The notes: generated from the letters alone by a model not told the origin. A stretch of 64,000 bases of DNA from Clostridiales bacterium (GCA_902362775.1 CABIXV010000004.1:215035-279034); one strand, 5' to 3'. Positions 16,790 through 25,950 are shown, counted from the first letter of the stretch. Numbers and translations are program-made.

Positions 16790-16898
16790 CAGAGATAAAA
16801 ACACAAGGCGGTTGGTAGTCCGTCCGCGGGTCCGCGCTCCCGTAAGTAGCCTTCCCTCCCGGGTCGTCCCTTCTCTGACGTGTCATGTTAGGGAGGAA
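16790..16898 (+). ncRNA. Structured leader, probable yjdF-class riboswitch
   Basis: A compact GC-rich leader of about 115 nt lies between a strong promoter and a YjdF-family gene. TTCCCTCCC at 16852-16860 can pair, with one bulge, with the Shine-Dalgarno region GGGAGGAA at 16891-16898, so translational switching is plausible. In other Firmicutes, DUF2992/yjdF genes are preceded by the yjdF RNA that senses azaaromatic compounds. The call rests on context, and I could not align it to the consensus. Confidence 0.55.
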
Positions 16899-16905
16899 AC
16901 TGAAT

Positions 16906-17322
16906 ATGGTTCCAAGTATGAGCAGTTTTATAGTGCTGTTCCAGTCCCCTTTTTGGGTGGGTATTGCCCAGCGATGGGGGGAGGAGGGCTATCAGGCGGC
17001 CAAAATCACCTTTGGCGCCCAGCCCACTGACACTCAGATCTATCAATGGGTGTTGAAGGAGTGGCACAGGCTGGTGTTCAGTAAGCTGTCGGAGGAGGAG
17101 AGTCCTGTCCTGGAGAGAAAACAAAAGCGCCTTCAGCGGGAAGCGAGAAAGGCTATTCAGGTCAGAGGGATAGGGACTAAGGCCCAGGCGGCTCTCGCGC
17201 TTCAGCGGGAGGATCGAGGGCTGGCCCGAAGGGAAAAGAAGCATCTGGAGCGTCAGGAGGAGGACCGGCGGAAATTCCTTCTCCGGCAGCAAAAAAAGCG
17301 CGAAAAAAAGCGGGGCAGATAA
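16906..17322 (+). CDS. yjdF: YjdF family protein (DUF2992)
   Basis: 138 residues. The N-terminal half (SSFIVLFQSPFWVGIAQRW, then ITFGAQPTDTQIYQWVLKEWHRLVFS) has the YjdF/DUF2992 pattern; the C-terminal half is a highly charged Lys/Arg/Glu/Gln helix. Function is unknown; in Bacillus the family is controlled by a riboswitch for azaaromatics, suggesting a response to toxic heteroaromatics. ATG 16906 is used (GGGAGG at 16891-16896); ATG 16918 is also possible. The stop codon lies inside its own terminator stem. Confidence 0.8.
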   Translation: MVPSMSSFIVLFQSPFWVGIAQRWGEEGYQAAKITFGAQPTDTQIYQWVLKEWHRLVFSKLSEEESPVLERKQKRLQREARKAIQVRGIGTKAQAALALQREDRGLARREKKHLERQEEDRRKFLLRQQKKREKKRGR

Positions 17323-17338
17323 TTCTGCCCCGCTTTTT
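17309..17338 (+). terminator. Terminator overlapping the yjdF stop codon
   Basis: A 10-bp stem, AGCGGGGCAG (17309-17318) with CTGCCCCGCT (17325-17334), followed by TTTTT to 17338. Confidence 0.9.
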
Positions 17339-17410
17339 GAATGTTGCAAATGTAATTCTAGAAGGAAAGCGGCTGGTCAGACCGCTTCAGTGGAGCGTAA
17401 GCAGGGGAGG

Positions 17411-18004
17411 TCAGGCTTCGCTCTCGGCCGGGGCGGATTTTTTGCTCCAACCTTCGCCGTGGATGACGTGGCGGGAAACGGTCTTGTAGACTAGGAAGGT
17501 AACGGTGGAATTGATGGTACCTACCAGCAGGTTAAAGGGAAGAATCCCAGGGAGGAGCAGGGAATCAACTACCTCCACAGGCTGGCCCATGAAGAGGGGG
17601 GTAATAAAGTGATTGGCGGGCAGCATAACTAATCCCCGTGCCAGCGTAGCTAAGAACAACCCAAGAACCGCGCCAGATTTAGTATGCCGAATACGGTAAA
17701 CAGAACAAACCACCATCACCATGGTAGAGGTAGCGATAATATGCATGATAATGCCATAAAACAGCCCGCCGGTAGCGGCACTTACGGTAAGCCCTTGGAC
17801 CACACTGACAACCACAGTGAGCAGGACGCCAGCTAAAGGACCATAGGCCAGGGCACCGATGAAAATGGGGATATCAGCAGGATCGTACTCTAAAAAGGGG
17901 ACTAGAGGGATCAGCGGAATACGGATAAAGTATACCAGCACCACCGATACTCCGGCCAATAGGGCCAATACCACCAATTTCCGGGTCTGCTCTCGATTAG
18001 ACAT
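17411..18004 (-). CDS. ribU: Riboflavin ECF transporter S component RibU
   Basis: 197 residues with about six transmembrane helices and the RibU signature FLEYDPADIPIFIGALAYGPLAGV near residue 35, followed by SAATGGLFYGIIMHIIATSTMV and LLPGILPFNLLVGTINS. It captures riboflavin for the energising EcfT/A/A' module. ATG 18004 has AAAGGAGTG upstream on the minus strand. An FMN riboswitch precedes it, confirming the vitamin. A stem that can mask the ribosome site suggests translational control. Confidence 0.96.
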   Translation of the reverse strand: MSNREQTRKLVVLALLAGVSVVLVYFIRIPLIPLVPFLEYDPADIPIFIGALAYGPLAGVLLTVVVSVVQGLTVSAATGGLFYGIIMHIIATSTMVMVVCSVYRIRHTKSGAVLGLFLATLARGLVMLPANHFITPLFMGQPVEVVDSLLLPGILPFNLLVGTINSTVTFLVYKTVSRHVIHGEGWSKKSAPAESEA

Positions 18005-18012
18005 AAAAAACA

Positions 18013-18078
18013 CTCCTTTATTGTTTTGGTACCCCTGAAAAGCCAAAATGCCTTCCAGGTGTTAAAACAATCAAGGAG
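18013..18078 (-). promoter_or_regulatory. ribU: RBS-sequestering stem of the ribU leader
   Basis: Transcript arms from 18078-18064 and 18027-18013 pair over 15 nt with one mismatch. The 3' arm includes the AAAGGAG ribosome site of ribU. This looks like the expression platform of the FMN riboswitch acting on translation. Confidence 0.65.
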
Positions 18079-18121
18079 GTGCGCGAACACGCGCAAAAAC
18101 ACACGTGTCATTGTTCAACAC

Positions 18122-18246
18122 ACATCTTCTTCCATCCGGACTGTGACCGTTGGTCCCGGAGTTCCACCGGGTCAGCGAATGTGCTGCCACATTCGGTCGC
18201 GGACTTTACCGCCAGTGGGGAGTTTCACCCCGCCCTGAAGACATTG
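18122..18246 (-). ncRNA. FMN riboswitch (RFN element)
   Basis: On the minus strand the leader has the RFN blocks: TCTTCAGGGCGGGGTGAAA, GGCGGTAAAGTCCGCGA, ACCCGGTGGAACTCCGGG and ACAGTCCGGATGGAAGAAGA in order. It lies 120 nt before ribU and downstream of a TTGCAT/TATAAT promoter. FMN binding should lower riboflavin transporter synthesis. Confidence 0.96.
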
Positions 18247-18266
18247 GATTCAGTTGTCCATGGAGT

Positions 18267-18295
18267 ATTATATGCCAGGGGAAGAAAAAATGCAA
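18267..18295 (-). promoter_or_regulatory. ribU: ribU / FMN riboswitch promoter
   Basis: On the minus strand: TTGCAT (18295-18290), 17-nt spacer, TATAAT (18272-18267). Confidence 0.8.
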
Positions 18296-18304
18296 GAGAA
18301 AATT

Positions 18305-18345
18305 TCAAAAATCATAGCCACCGGCACTGCCGGTGACTATGATTT
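18305..18345 (-). terminator. glyA: glyA terminator
   Basis: A near-perfect long hairpin (18310-18326 with 18328-18344, one G-U type mismatch) lies just past the glyA stop on the minus strand and is followed by TTTTGAAATT. Confidence 0.75.
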
Positions 18346-18356
18346 AAGGAAAGAAG

Positions 18357-19607
18357 TCAGTCCTGATACAGGGGGAAACGGGCGGTGAGGGCCAGGGCCT
18401 CCTCCTTCAAACGATCCACCTTGGCGGCAAAATCCTCCTGGGCGGCGGCACAGATCAGTTTGCCCACGATCTCCATCTGCTCCTCTTTAAAACCGCGGGC
18501 GGTAACGGCGGGAGTACCCACTCGGATGCCGGAGGTGACAAAGGGCTTTTCTGGATCGTTGGGAATGGCGTTCTTATTGACCGTGACACAGATCTCGTCC
18601 AGCCGGTGCTCCATCTCCTTGCCGGTCAGATGGGCGGGGCGTAGGTCCACCAGCATCAGGTGGTTGTCCGTGCCGCCAGACACCAGATCCAGGCCGCCGG
18701 CCATGATAGTCTTGGACAGAACTTGGGCGTTTTTGATGATCTGACCCTGGTATTCCTTGAACTCGGGCTTCAGAGCTTCGCCAAGCGCCACGGCCTTGGC
18801 GGCGATAATGTGCTCCAGCGGGCCGCCCTGGGAGCCTGGGAAGATAGCGGAGTTCAGCTTTTTGGCGATGTCCGGGTCGTTGGTCAGCAGCATACCGCCA
18901 CGGGGGCCGCGGAGAGTTTTGTGGGTGGTAGTGGACACCACGTCCGCATAGGGGATGGGGGACGGATGGAGCCCGGCGGCGACCAGTCCGGCAATGTGGG
19001 CCATATCCACAAAAAGATAGGCCCCTACCTCGTGGGCGATATCCGCAAAGGTCTTGAAGTCGATGGTGCGGGGATAGGCGGAGGCACCAGCCAGGATCAT
19101 CTTGGGCTGGTGTTTTTTAGCTAGGTCCCGGACCTGGTCATAGTCGATATATCCCTTGTCATCCACGCCATAGGCCACCATATGATAGTTCTTGCCGGAG
19201 AAGTTGACAGGAGAGCCGTGAGTCAGGTGTCCGCCGTTATCCAGGCTCATACCCATGACCGTGTCGCCCAGCTGGCACAGGGCCTGGTAGACAGCGTAAT
19301 TGGCCTGGGCGCCGGAGTGAGGCTGAACATTGGCAAACTTGGCGCCGAACAGCTCCTTGGCCCGCTCGATGGCGATATTTTCCACCACGTCCACGCACTG
19401 ACAGCCGCCGTAATACCGCTTGCCGGGATAGCCTTCGGCATACTTGTTGGTAAGAACGGTGCCGGCCGCCGCCAGAACAGCGGCGCTGACGATGTTCTCC
19501 GAGGCGATCAGCTCGATGTTCTGCTGCTGGCGGTCATACTCCGCCCGGATGGCCTGACCCACTTCAGGGTCCTGCGCGATGAGAAAATCCATAGACTCCT
19601 TGACCAT
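18357..19607 (-). CDS. glyA: Serine hydroxymethyltransferase
   Basis: Interconverts serine and glycine, loading one-carbon units on tetrahydrofolate; PLP enzyme. 416 residues. Seen: [50 protein letters not shown] and the PLP-lysine site [17 protein letters not shown]. The ATG at 19607 has AGGAGG on the minus strand; an internal ATG at codon 6 is less well placed. Monocistronic, with its own promoter and terminator. Confidence 0.97.
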   Translation of the reverse strand: MVKESMDFLIAQDPEVGQAIRAEYDRQQQNIELIASENIVSAAVLAAAGTVLTNKYAEGYPGKRYYGGCQCVDVVENIAIERAKELFGAKFANVQPHSGAQANYAVYQALCQLGDTVMGMSLDNGGHLTHGSPVNFSGKNYHMVAYGVDDKGYIDYDQVRDLAKKHQPKMILAGASAYPRTIDFKTFADIAHEVGAYLFVDMAHIAGLVAAGLHPSPIPYADVVSTTTHKTLRGPRGGMLLTNDPDIAKKLNSAIFPGSQGGPLEHIIAAKAVALGEALKPEFKEYQGQIIKNAQVLSKTIMAGGLDLVSGGTDNHLMLVDLRPAHLTGKEMEHRLDEICVTVNKNAIPNDPEKPFVTSGIRVGTPAVTARGFKEEQMEIVGKLICAAAQEDFAAKVDRLKEEALALTARFPLYQD

Positions 19608-19677
19608 GTATAGCTCCTCCTGATATCAATAAGCAGTTTGCTCTGAGGAAAAGAGATATTCCCCCAGAATAATATAT

Positions 19678-19705
19678 ATTATATCAGTAAGCGGAGAAAA
19701 AACAA
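19678..19705 (-). promoter_or_regulatory. glyA: glyA promoter
   Basis: On the minus strand: TTGTTT (19705-19700), 16-nt spacer, TATAAT (19683-19678). Confidence 0.6.
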
Positions 19706-19726
19706 TGGAGGAATGAAAAAAAGCCG

Positions 19727-19755
19727 TCGAAATTTTCCGGTAAGTATGGTATGAT
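19727..19755 (+). promoter_or_regulatory. nth: nth promoter
   Basis: TCGAAA (19727-19732), 17-nt spacer, TATGAT (19750-19755). The start point would be near 19762, which excludes the upstream ATG there as the nth start. Confidence 0.5.
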
Positions 19756-19812
19756 ATCAAAATGACAGAACTTCTCCCTCGTGTGGAGAAAGCTGAATGG
19801 AGAGAAACAGAT

Positions 19813-20469
19813 ATGAAAAAGAAAAAGGCCGATGTGGCCGCCATTATAGAGGAGCTGAAAGCCCTATATCCGGACGGAATCTGTTCACTGGACTACCGGA
19901 AGGACTACGAACTTCTATTTTCCGTTCGACTGGCCGCCCAGTGTACTGACGAGCGTGTCAATAAAGTGACTCCGGCACTGTATGCCCGCTTTCCTACTCT
20001 GGAGTCGCTGGCCAATGCTGAGATTGCCGAAGTGGAGCAGTACATACATTCCACGGGCTTTTTCCGGGCAAAGGCCAAGGACATCGTACTAGCCTCCCAA
20101 ATGCTTCTGCGGGAATACGGCGGCAAGGTGCCCAATACTATGGAGGACCTGCTGAAGCTGCCTGGTGTGGGCAGAAAGACAGCCAACCTGATCCTGGGAG
20201 ACGTGTACCACACCCCCGGCGTGGTGGTGGCGGACACCCACTGCATCCGCATCTCCGGTCTGCTTGGGTTGACCGACGGCTCCAAGGACCCCGCCAAGGT
20301 GGAGATGCAGCTGCGGAAGATCCTGCCTCCAGAGGAGTCCAATGACTTCTGCCACCGGCTGGTCCTCCATGGACGGGCCGTCTGTATCGCCCGGCGGCCC
20401 CAGTGCCAGCAGTGTACCCTGCGGCCCTGGTGTGATTTTTTTAGTAAGCAGCAGGGAAAAGGAGCATAA
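19813..20469 (+). CDS. nth: Endonuclease III
   Basis: 218 residues. Bifunctional DNA glycosylase/AP lyase for oxidised pyrimidines in base excision repair. Seen: HhH LPGVGRKTANLILG with the catalytic Lys, VADTHCIRI with the catalytic Asp, and a C-terminal 4Fe-4S cluster with spacing Cys-x6-Cys-x2-Cys-x5-Cys. ATG 19813 has GGAGAG at 19799-19804 and is preferred over the in-frame ATG 19762 at the promoter start point. Confidence 0.96.
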   Translation: MKKKKADVAAIIEELKALYPDGICSLDYRKDYELLFSVRLAAQCTDERVNKVTPALYARFPTLESLANAEIAEVEQYIHSTGFFRAKAKDIVLASQMLLREYGGKVPNTMEDLLKLPGVGRKTANLILGDVYHTPGVVVADTHCIRISGLLGLTDGSKDPAKVEMQLRKILPPEESNDFCHRLVLHGRAVCIARRPQCQQCTLRPWCDFFSKQQGKGA

Positions 20470-20546
20470 GGGCCGGAGCGTCTTCTCGCCAGGATGTCAT
20501 CTATCTGGCGGGCAGCAGCGCGTATGCGCAGAAAGGCGGAGCAACC

Positions 20547-21458
20547 ATGAAGAAAAATTATACAATTTATCAGGTGGACGCATTTACACGGGAGAAGCTG
20601 GCGGGGAACCCCGCCGGTGTGGTGCCGGACGCGCGAGGGCTGACAGAGGGACAGATGCAGCGCATCGCCCGGGAGCTGAATAACTCGGAGACGGCCTTCC
20701 TTTTCCCGGGAAAAGAGGGGGAGTATGATGTCCATGTCCGGTTTTTCACCCCCACCCGAGAGGTACCTGTCTGTGGTCATGCCACCATCGCCTCCCACTA
20801 TATCCGGGCCATGGAACTGGGTCTGGACAGCGCCCGGGTAGTCCAGAAGTGCGGAGCTGGCCTTTTTCCTGTGGATGTGTGCAAGGAAAACGGTGATTAC
20901 CGGGTGGTCATGACCCAGGGCAAGGCCGTCGTAGGAGAACCGTTGCCCCAGGAGTACCAGGCCCGCGTGCTGGATGCCCTAGGCGTGACATGGGACGACC
21001 TCCGGCCCGGCTGCCCCATGGCTTCCGCCTCCGTAGGCTCTCCCAAGCTGATGGTGGTCCTCAACGACCTGGATAAGCTTCACAGCTTAAAACCGGACTT
21101 AGAGGCTCTCAAGGAGTTGAGTGGTGAGATTGGCTGCAACGGGTATCTGGTCTTTACCCTCCATCCTGGGGAGGAGCCTCTGGTCCATGGACGAATGTTC
21201 GGTCCTGCGAACGGTGTGGCCGAGGACCCGGTGACGGGGATTGCTAACGGCCCCATGGGTGCCTATCTGGTCCAATTTGGACTGATCCCCACAGATGGAG
21301 ACGAGGTGCGCTTCACCTCTGTCCAGGGGGAGGCCATGGGCCGGCCAGGTGCTATGGAGGTCTGTGTGGAGCTGGAGGAGGGACGTCCCGGCGAAATCCG
21401 CATTATCGGCGACGCAGTGGTGGCGTTCCAGGCGGAGATAACGCTGGACGAGGAATGA
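20547..21458 (+). CDS. PhzF family phenazine-biosynthesis-like isomerase/epimerase
   Basis: 303 residues with the two-lobed diaminopimelate-epimerase-like fold. Seen: YQVDAFTREKLAGNPAGVV at the N-terminus, NNSETAFLFP with the conserved Glu acid/base, VPVCGHATIASHY, and GVAEDPVTGIANGPMGAYL in the second lobe. Members isomerise small carboxylic acids, but substrates are mostly unknown, and no phenazine genes lie nearby. It follows nth by 77 nt on the same strand and precedes rarA by 29 nt. Confidence 0.9.
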   Translation: MKKNYTIYQVDAFTREKLAGNPAGVVPDARGLTEGQMQRIARELNNSETAFLFPGKEGEYDVHVRFFTPTREVPVCGHATIASHYIRAMELGLDSARVVQKCGAGLFPVDVCKENGDYRVVMTQGKAVVGEPLPQEYQARVLDALGVTWDDLRPGCPMASASVGSPKLMVVLNDLDKLHSLKPDLEALKELSGEIGCNGYLVFTLHPGEEPLVHGRMFGPANGVAEDPVTGIANGPMGAYLVQFGLIPTDGDEVRFTSVQGEAMGRPGAMEVCVELEEGRPGEIRIIGDAVVAFQAEITLDEE

Positions 21459-21487
21459 CAGAGAACCCCGTGAGGAGATGAGAAACG

Positions 21488-22759
21488 ATGGCATACCGCC
21501 CGTTAGCGGATGAGATACGCCCCCAGAGCCTGGATCAGGTGGTGGGGCAGAGGCATATATTGGGAGAAAACGGCCTGCTGCGCCGGATCATTGAGGGGGG
21601 CAATATCCCCAACCTGATTTTTTACGGCCCCTCAGGCACAGGCAAGACTACGGTGGCGAACATCATCGCCCAGCGGACCAACCGGCCCCTGCACCGGCTC
21701 AACGCCACCACGGCCTCCATCTCCGACATCAAGGACATCATCGGAGATATCGGCACTTTGATGGCGCCGGAGGGTGTGCTGCTCTATCTGGACGAGATCC
21801 AGTACTTCAATAAGAAGCAGCAGCAGTCCCTGCTGGAGTTTATGGAGGACGGTCGCATCACCCTTATCGCCTCCACCACAGAAAACCCATTCTTCGCCGT
21901 CTTTGGGGCGGTGCTGTCCCGGGCTACGGTTTTCGAGTTTAAGCAGATCACGGCGGAGGATGCCCTCCCCGCTGTGGAGCGGGGTATCTCCATCATGGAG
22001 GAGCGGTTGGGCGCCCAGGTAGTATGCGAGGACGGGGTAAAGGAGCACATCGCCTGGGCCTGTGGCGGCGACATCCGAAAGGCCATGAACGCCATTGAGC
22101 TTTTACTCAGCGCCGCGAGGCGTGAGCAAGGGAAACTCCTTGTCAGCTTGGAGGATGCCAAAACGGTGGCCCAGAAGTCGGCGATGCGCTACGACCGGGA
22201 GGGAGATGCCCATTTTGATATCGCGTCAGCCCTCATGAAGTCCATGAGGGGCTCTGACCCGGACGCGGCGCTCCACTATCTGGCCCGGCTGCTGGAAGCG
22301 GGGGATATGATTACCGCCATCCGCCGCATCCTGTGCTCCGCCAGCGAGGATGTGGGCATGGCTTATCCTCTGGCGGTGCCCATCGTCAAGGCATGTGTGG
22401 ACAATGCCCTTCAGCTTGGGCTGCCGGAGGCCAAGCTGCCTCTGGCCCAGGCGGTAGTCCTTTTGGCCACTGCCCCAAAGTCCAACACCTCCTGCATGGC
22501 CATTGAGGCCGCTATGGCCGATGTGCGCCGGGGCAGGGTAGGGGACATCCCGCGGCATCTCCAGAATGTCCACGCCGATTCCTCCGGTCTGGAGCGGGAG
22601 CAGGGCTATCTCTATCCCCACAGCTTCCCAGGCCGGTGGGTGGACCAGCAGTATCTGCCCGACGAGCTGAAGGATGTGCGCTATTACGTCTATGGGGAGA
22701 ATAAAACAGAACAGGCCGCCAAGCGGTACTGGGATGAGATAAAAAGAAAAAGGGAGTGA
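21488..22759 (+). CDS. rarA: Replication-associated recombination protein A (RarA/MgsA) AAA ATPase
   Basis: 423 residues. N-terminal MAYRPLADEIRPQSLDQVVGQRHILG, Walker A GPSGTGKTTVANIIAQ, Walker B LLYLDEIQYFN, sensor 1 STTENPFF, then the tetramerisation C-terminal part (VGMAYPLAVPIVKACVDNALQLGLPEAKLPLAQA and GYLYPHSFPGRWVDQQYLPD). It acts at stalled replication forks. GAGGAGATGAG precedes the start. Confidence 0.96.
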   Translation: MAYRPLADEIRPQSLDQVVGQRHILGENGLLRRIIEGGNIPNLIFYGPSGTGKTTVANIIAQRTNRPLHRLNATTASISDIKDIIGDIGTLMAPEGVLLYLDEIQYFNKKQQQSLLEFMEDGRITLIASTTENPFFAVFGAVLSRATVFEFKQITAEDALPAVERGISIMEERLGAQVVCEDGVKEHIAWACGGDIRKAMNAIELLLSAARREQGKLLVSLEDAKTVAQKSAMRYDREGDAHFDIASALMKSMRGSDPDAALHYLARLLEAGDMITAIRRILCSASEDVGMAYPLAVPIVKACVDNALQLGLPEAKLPLAQAVVLLATAPKSNTSCMAIEAAMADVRRGRVGDIPRHLQNVHADSSGLEREQGYLYPHSFPGRWVDQQYLPDELKDVRYYVYGENKTEQAAKRYWDEIKRKRE

Positions 22760-22786
22760 CCCCGCCTGGGGTGGGAAGAGGGAAGC

Positions 22787-23560
22787 ATGGAGGAGTTAGA
22801 AGTTTTCAGAGCGTTGGTCATCGTCTGTCCGCTGATCTTTCTGGGAGGCATTGTAGACGCTATCGTGGGGGGCGGGGGACTCATCACGATCCCAGCCTAT
22901 CTGCTGGCTGGGCTGTCTCCTCACGGGGCCACCGCTACCAATAAATGCAGCAGTTCCTGTGGGAGTCTGCTGTCCACCATCCGTTTTTTCCGTCAGGGGG
23001 ACGTTCATCTCCCAAGCGTCCTGGTGGGGGCGGCGGCCGCACTGGGAGGCTCCTGGATCGGAGCGCGGCTGAATATGATGGTTCCAGAACAGATCCTGTA
23101 TTATATCATGCTGGCCATTGTACCTGTTGTGGCGGTTTTTCTCCTTGTCAGGCGGGACCTTGGAAGGGAGGACCGGTCCAGTGAGCTGAGTCGGGCCCAG
23201 CTTATGGCTATATCTCTTTCCATCGGCCTGGTCATTGGAGGGTATGATGGCTTTTTTGGTCCGGGTTCTGGCACCTTTATGATACTGGGCTACACTGCCC
23301 TTTCCAAGTTTGACCTGCTCACCGCGTCAGGAAACAGCAAAGCGATCAACTTTTCCAGTAACATCGCGGCGCTGGTGACCTATGCCCTGGCGGGTAAGGT
23401 CGTGTGGCTGGTAGGGATCCCTGCCGCCCTGTGCAGTGTGGCGGGCAACTATGTGGGCTCCAGTCTGGCCTTCAAGGGGGGCGCTAAGATTATCCGCCCT
23501 ATGTTTTTTGTGGTGCTTGCCCTGCTGCTGGGGCGGCTGATTTATGATTTGGCAGTGTAG
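22787..23560 (+). CDS. TSUP family (TauE/SafE-like) membrane permease
   Basis: 257 residues with about eight transmembrane helices. The N-terminal repeat has FLGGIVDAIVGGGGLITIPAYL and ATNKCSSSCGSLLSTIRFFR; the C-terminal repeat has YDGFFGPGSGTFMILGYTAL and ASGNSKAINFSSNIAAL, the two-fold TSUP pattern. The family moves sulfite, sulfonates, sulfoacetate or related anions, and the substrate here is unknown. It follows rarA by 27 nt. Confidence 0.9.
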   Translation: MEELEVFRALVIVCPLIFLGGIVDAIVGGGGLITIPAYLLAGLSPHGATATNKCSSSCGSLLSTIRFFRQGDVHLPSVLVGAAAALGGSWIGARLNMMVPEQILYYIMLAIVPVVAVFLLVRRDLGREDRSSELSRAQLMAISLSIGLVIGGYDGFFGPGSGTFMILGYTALSKFDLLTASGNSKAINFSSNIAALVTYALAGKVVWLVGIPAALCSVAGNYVGSSLAFKGGAKIIRPMFFVVLALLLGRLIYDLAV

Positions 23561-23609
23561 TCCGGCGTATTTGTGAGGGAGGGCAGCCTTGTAGGCCGCC
23601 CTCCCTCTT

Positions 23610-24704
23610 TCATTTTCTTCCGAAATAGCTGACCAGCAAATCGACACAGGCTCCGTAGGAGCGCATCCCCAGCTCCTGGCCGTTGCCCTTCAAAAAGGCG
23701 TCGTAGGCCTGTCCGGCCGCATCCTCGATAGGGGACTCCAGGGCGGCCCAATAGGCGTTGTTCTCATTCCAGTCTGTGGCCAGCTCCAGAGTAAACCACC
23801 GGCCGGCGATCTCGTCCCACAGGTCTGGAGCCACGGGGTACAGGGCGTTACACAGCTGGATCAGTCCGGCGAGATAGCCGGAGTATTGAAAGACGGTGTC
23901 TCCGCAGGTGACACAGGCGGCGATGCCCACAAAGTTGGCCTCCAGCTCAGAGGCTACCATCCGCTGGTGGGCCATCTCATGGGCGATGGTTTCCGGAATC
24001 AGGCAGGCGGGACAGTCCACATTCACATTGGCTTCTCCGGTGAAGGGGAAGTAGACGCCAGTAAAGCCCAGAATACTCTGGAGCCTGGAAAAGAGAAGGG
24101 GTTTTGCCCTGACCGGCGGGATATCCAGACAGGGAAATTCCTGGATAAGCCCTTCATAGACCTGTGTTCCTTTGTGAAAATAGTAATCACGGGGCACAGC
24201 GAAGCGGCCCTCTGAGTCCCGGTCTACCTGGCTGGAAAGCCGGGCGGCGTTTTGGGCAAAATACTCCGTGACGGCGGCCAGCGCCTCGACTGAGTAGGGA
24301 GCGACCTCCAGCCCACTGCGCCGGGTGAAGCTGGAGGCCTGATAGGCGGCGTTCCAAAACCAGAAAAGGGCCGCTAGGACCCAAAGCCACACGGCGGCCA
24401 GCGCCAGCAGCCGCCGTAAGAGAGGGGAGAGCTCCCTGCGCCGAACAGCTAAAACGATAGCCCGGACCAGCCAGACCACGCTGCCTGTCAAGACCAGGAC
24501 GACCAGAACCTCGGCCACAGAGAAGGGAAAGATGGACCACATTCGGCCCAAAAACTGCTCCACAGGGGCCATTACGCCAAAGACCCACCGATCCATCACT
24601 CTGGGCAGAGGGCTGAGAAGATAAAACAGCCCAATGAGCAGGATTGGGAGGAACAGAGCGGCGGCCAATCCCCAGTGTATCTTTCGTTTTACCTTTGTTT
24701 CCAT
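23610..24704 (-). CDS. DUF3810 domain-containing membrane protein with HExxH motif
   Basis: 364 residues. Three transmembrane helices occupy roughly residues 10-125; the rest is a globular domain with IAHEMAHQR (HExxH, near residue 240) and SELEANFVGIAACVTC, suggesting a zinc metalloprotease-like site. Function is unknown. ATG 24704 has GGAGG five bases upstream on the minus strand. It starts 31 nt after tmcAL ends and shares its operon. Confidence 0.85.
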   Translation of the reverse strand: METKVKRKIHWGLAAALFLPILLIGLFYLLSPLPRVMDRWVFGVMAPVEQFLGRMWSIFPFSVAEVLVVLVLTGSVVWLVRAIVLAVRRRELSPLLRRLLALAAVWLWVLAALFWFWNAAYQASSFTRRSGLEVAPYSVEALAAVTEYFAQNAARLSSQVDRDSEGRFAVPRDYYFHKGTQVYEGLIQEFPCLDIPPVRAKPLLFSRLQSILGFTGVYFPFTGEANVNVDCPACLIPETIAHEMAHQRMVASELEANFVGIAACVTCGDTVFQYSGYLAGLIQLCNALYPVAPDLWDEIAGRWFTLELATDWNENNAYWAALESPIEDAAGQAYDAFLKGNGQELGMRSYGACVDLLVSYFGRK

Positions 24705-24735
24705 AGCGGCCTCCATGGGGCAGAAAAGGGGCAGG

Positions 24736-25950
24736 TCAATTTCCAACAACGACAGGTCCCGAGGTCCATTCCCGCCCGGGGACGGGAACGGACTCCAGGC
24801 ACAGGTCATACAGGTCGGTGCATCTGGCCTCCTGTGCGAAAAGGGAGCGGCCCACCTCATCCAGTGCCTTGGCGTGGGCCGGCTTTGTGAGGATGGGCAG
24901 AGATGCCTGGGACTTCATCTTCTTCAGAATGGCTTGCCCCCTGGCGTTAAGGCCCAGCACACGAAGATAAGGCGGATTGTCTGGGCGGTCTGCCTCCGTC
25001 AACCCCAGGTAGGCCCACGTCAGCAGACGCCGCGTCCGGGACACAGTCCAATGTCTGGGCTTGGCCAGATGGAAAAACTCCTCTAGGGAGCGGCAGTTTC
25101 GGCCAGCCCGCTCCAGCCGGACGGAGGCTCCCTCCGCTGCCCCGCTGTCAGGAAGCTTGGCCCAGTTTTCCGCTGTCATAGCGCGTAGGTTGGCCAGCAG
25201 ACCCCGCTCTACCCGCTTCAAGGAGGGAGAACCATGCCAGCCCTCCTTTAGTACCTCCAGTCCTCCTTGGGGGAGATAGAGCTGTGCGGCTTCCCAGCTT
25301 CCCTGTTCCAAAAAGGCCCGAAGCTGGGTAGCAGAGAGAAAACGGGGGTGCTCCGCCACCTTTAACAGTACGCCGTGGGGAGCCCCCTCCCGTCTGACGG
25401 TCATAGGGAGAATACTGCTTTTCAGCCTGTCCAGCTCCCGGAGATACTCCACACCCAAATTGTTGTTGGGAGCAGACAGAAGCTCTGAACTATCGGGCCC
25501 AAGGATGCTCCGCACCGTTTCCTGCCGGGAGGAGGCGAATGGCATCCCCTCGTCCACGAAACGGCGTACTCCCGTCTCGTATACCGGACTGTTGAGACAC
25601 ACGGCCACCCGTTGGAGCCGGTCCACATCTCCGCACTCGCTGCCGAAGGAGAGCACATCCACCACTCCAGTGGCATCCAACAGGTCCACAGCCCCCTGAG
25701 CGAAGGACTCCGCCGAGGAGACTGCCCACACCGTGGGCAGTTCCAGCACCAAATCGACGCCGCCCATCAGGGCCAGCCGGGCCCGGTTCCACTTATCAGT
25801 AATGGCACAGCCTGCCTGCTGGACCCAGTTTCCGCTCATGACAGCCACGACCCCGGCCTCGCCACCCACGGCCCGCCGGCTCTCAGAGATCTGATATTGG
25901 TGGCCGGTGTGGAAGGGATTGTATTCCGCCACGATGCCGATGACCCGCAT
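24736..25950 (-). CDS. tmcAL: tRNA(Met) cytidine acetate ligase TmcAL (YlbM)
   Basis: 404 residues. The N-terminus GIVAEYNPFHTGHQYQI carries the nucleotidyltransferase HxGH motif; VMSGNWVQQAG, SFGSECGD and SILPMTVRREG follow as in YlbM/TmcAL. In Bacillus this enzyme activates acetate with ATP and makes N4-acetylcytidine at the wobble position of elongator tRNA-Met. The start at 25950 has AGGAGG on the minus strand. It heads a two-gene operon with DUF3810. Divergent ackA also uses acetate, perhaps by chance. Confidence 0.93.
   Translation of the reverse strand: MRVIGIVAEYNPFHTGHQYQISESRRAVGGEAGVVAVMSGNWVQQAGCAITDKWNRARLALMGGVDLVLELPTVWAVSSAESFAQGAVDLLDATGVVDVLSFGSECGDVDRLQRVAVCLNSPVYETGVRRFVDEGMPFASSRQETVRSILGPDSSELLSAPNNNLGVEYLRELDRLKSSILPMTVRREGAPHGVLLKVAEHPRFLSATQLRAFLEQGSWEAAQLYLPQGGLEVLKEGWHGSPSLKRVERGLLANLRAMTAENWAKLPDSGAAEGASVRLERAGRNCRSLEEFFHLAKPRHWTVSRTRRLLTWAYLGLTEADRPDNPPYLRVLGLNARGQAILKKMKSQASLPILTKPAHAKALDEVGRSLFAQEARCTDLYDLCLESVPVPGREWTSGPVVVGN

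Noticed and set aside
19608..19680. Folate or SAM-type riboswitch before glyA
   Set aside because: The leader is short, has only a weak hairpin and no conserved blocks of known classes.
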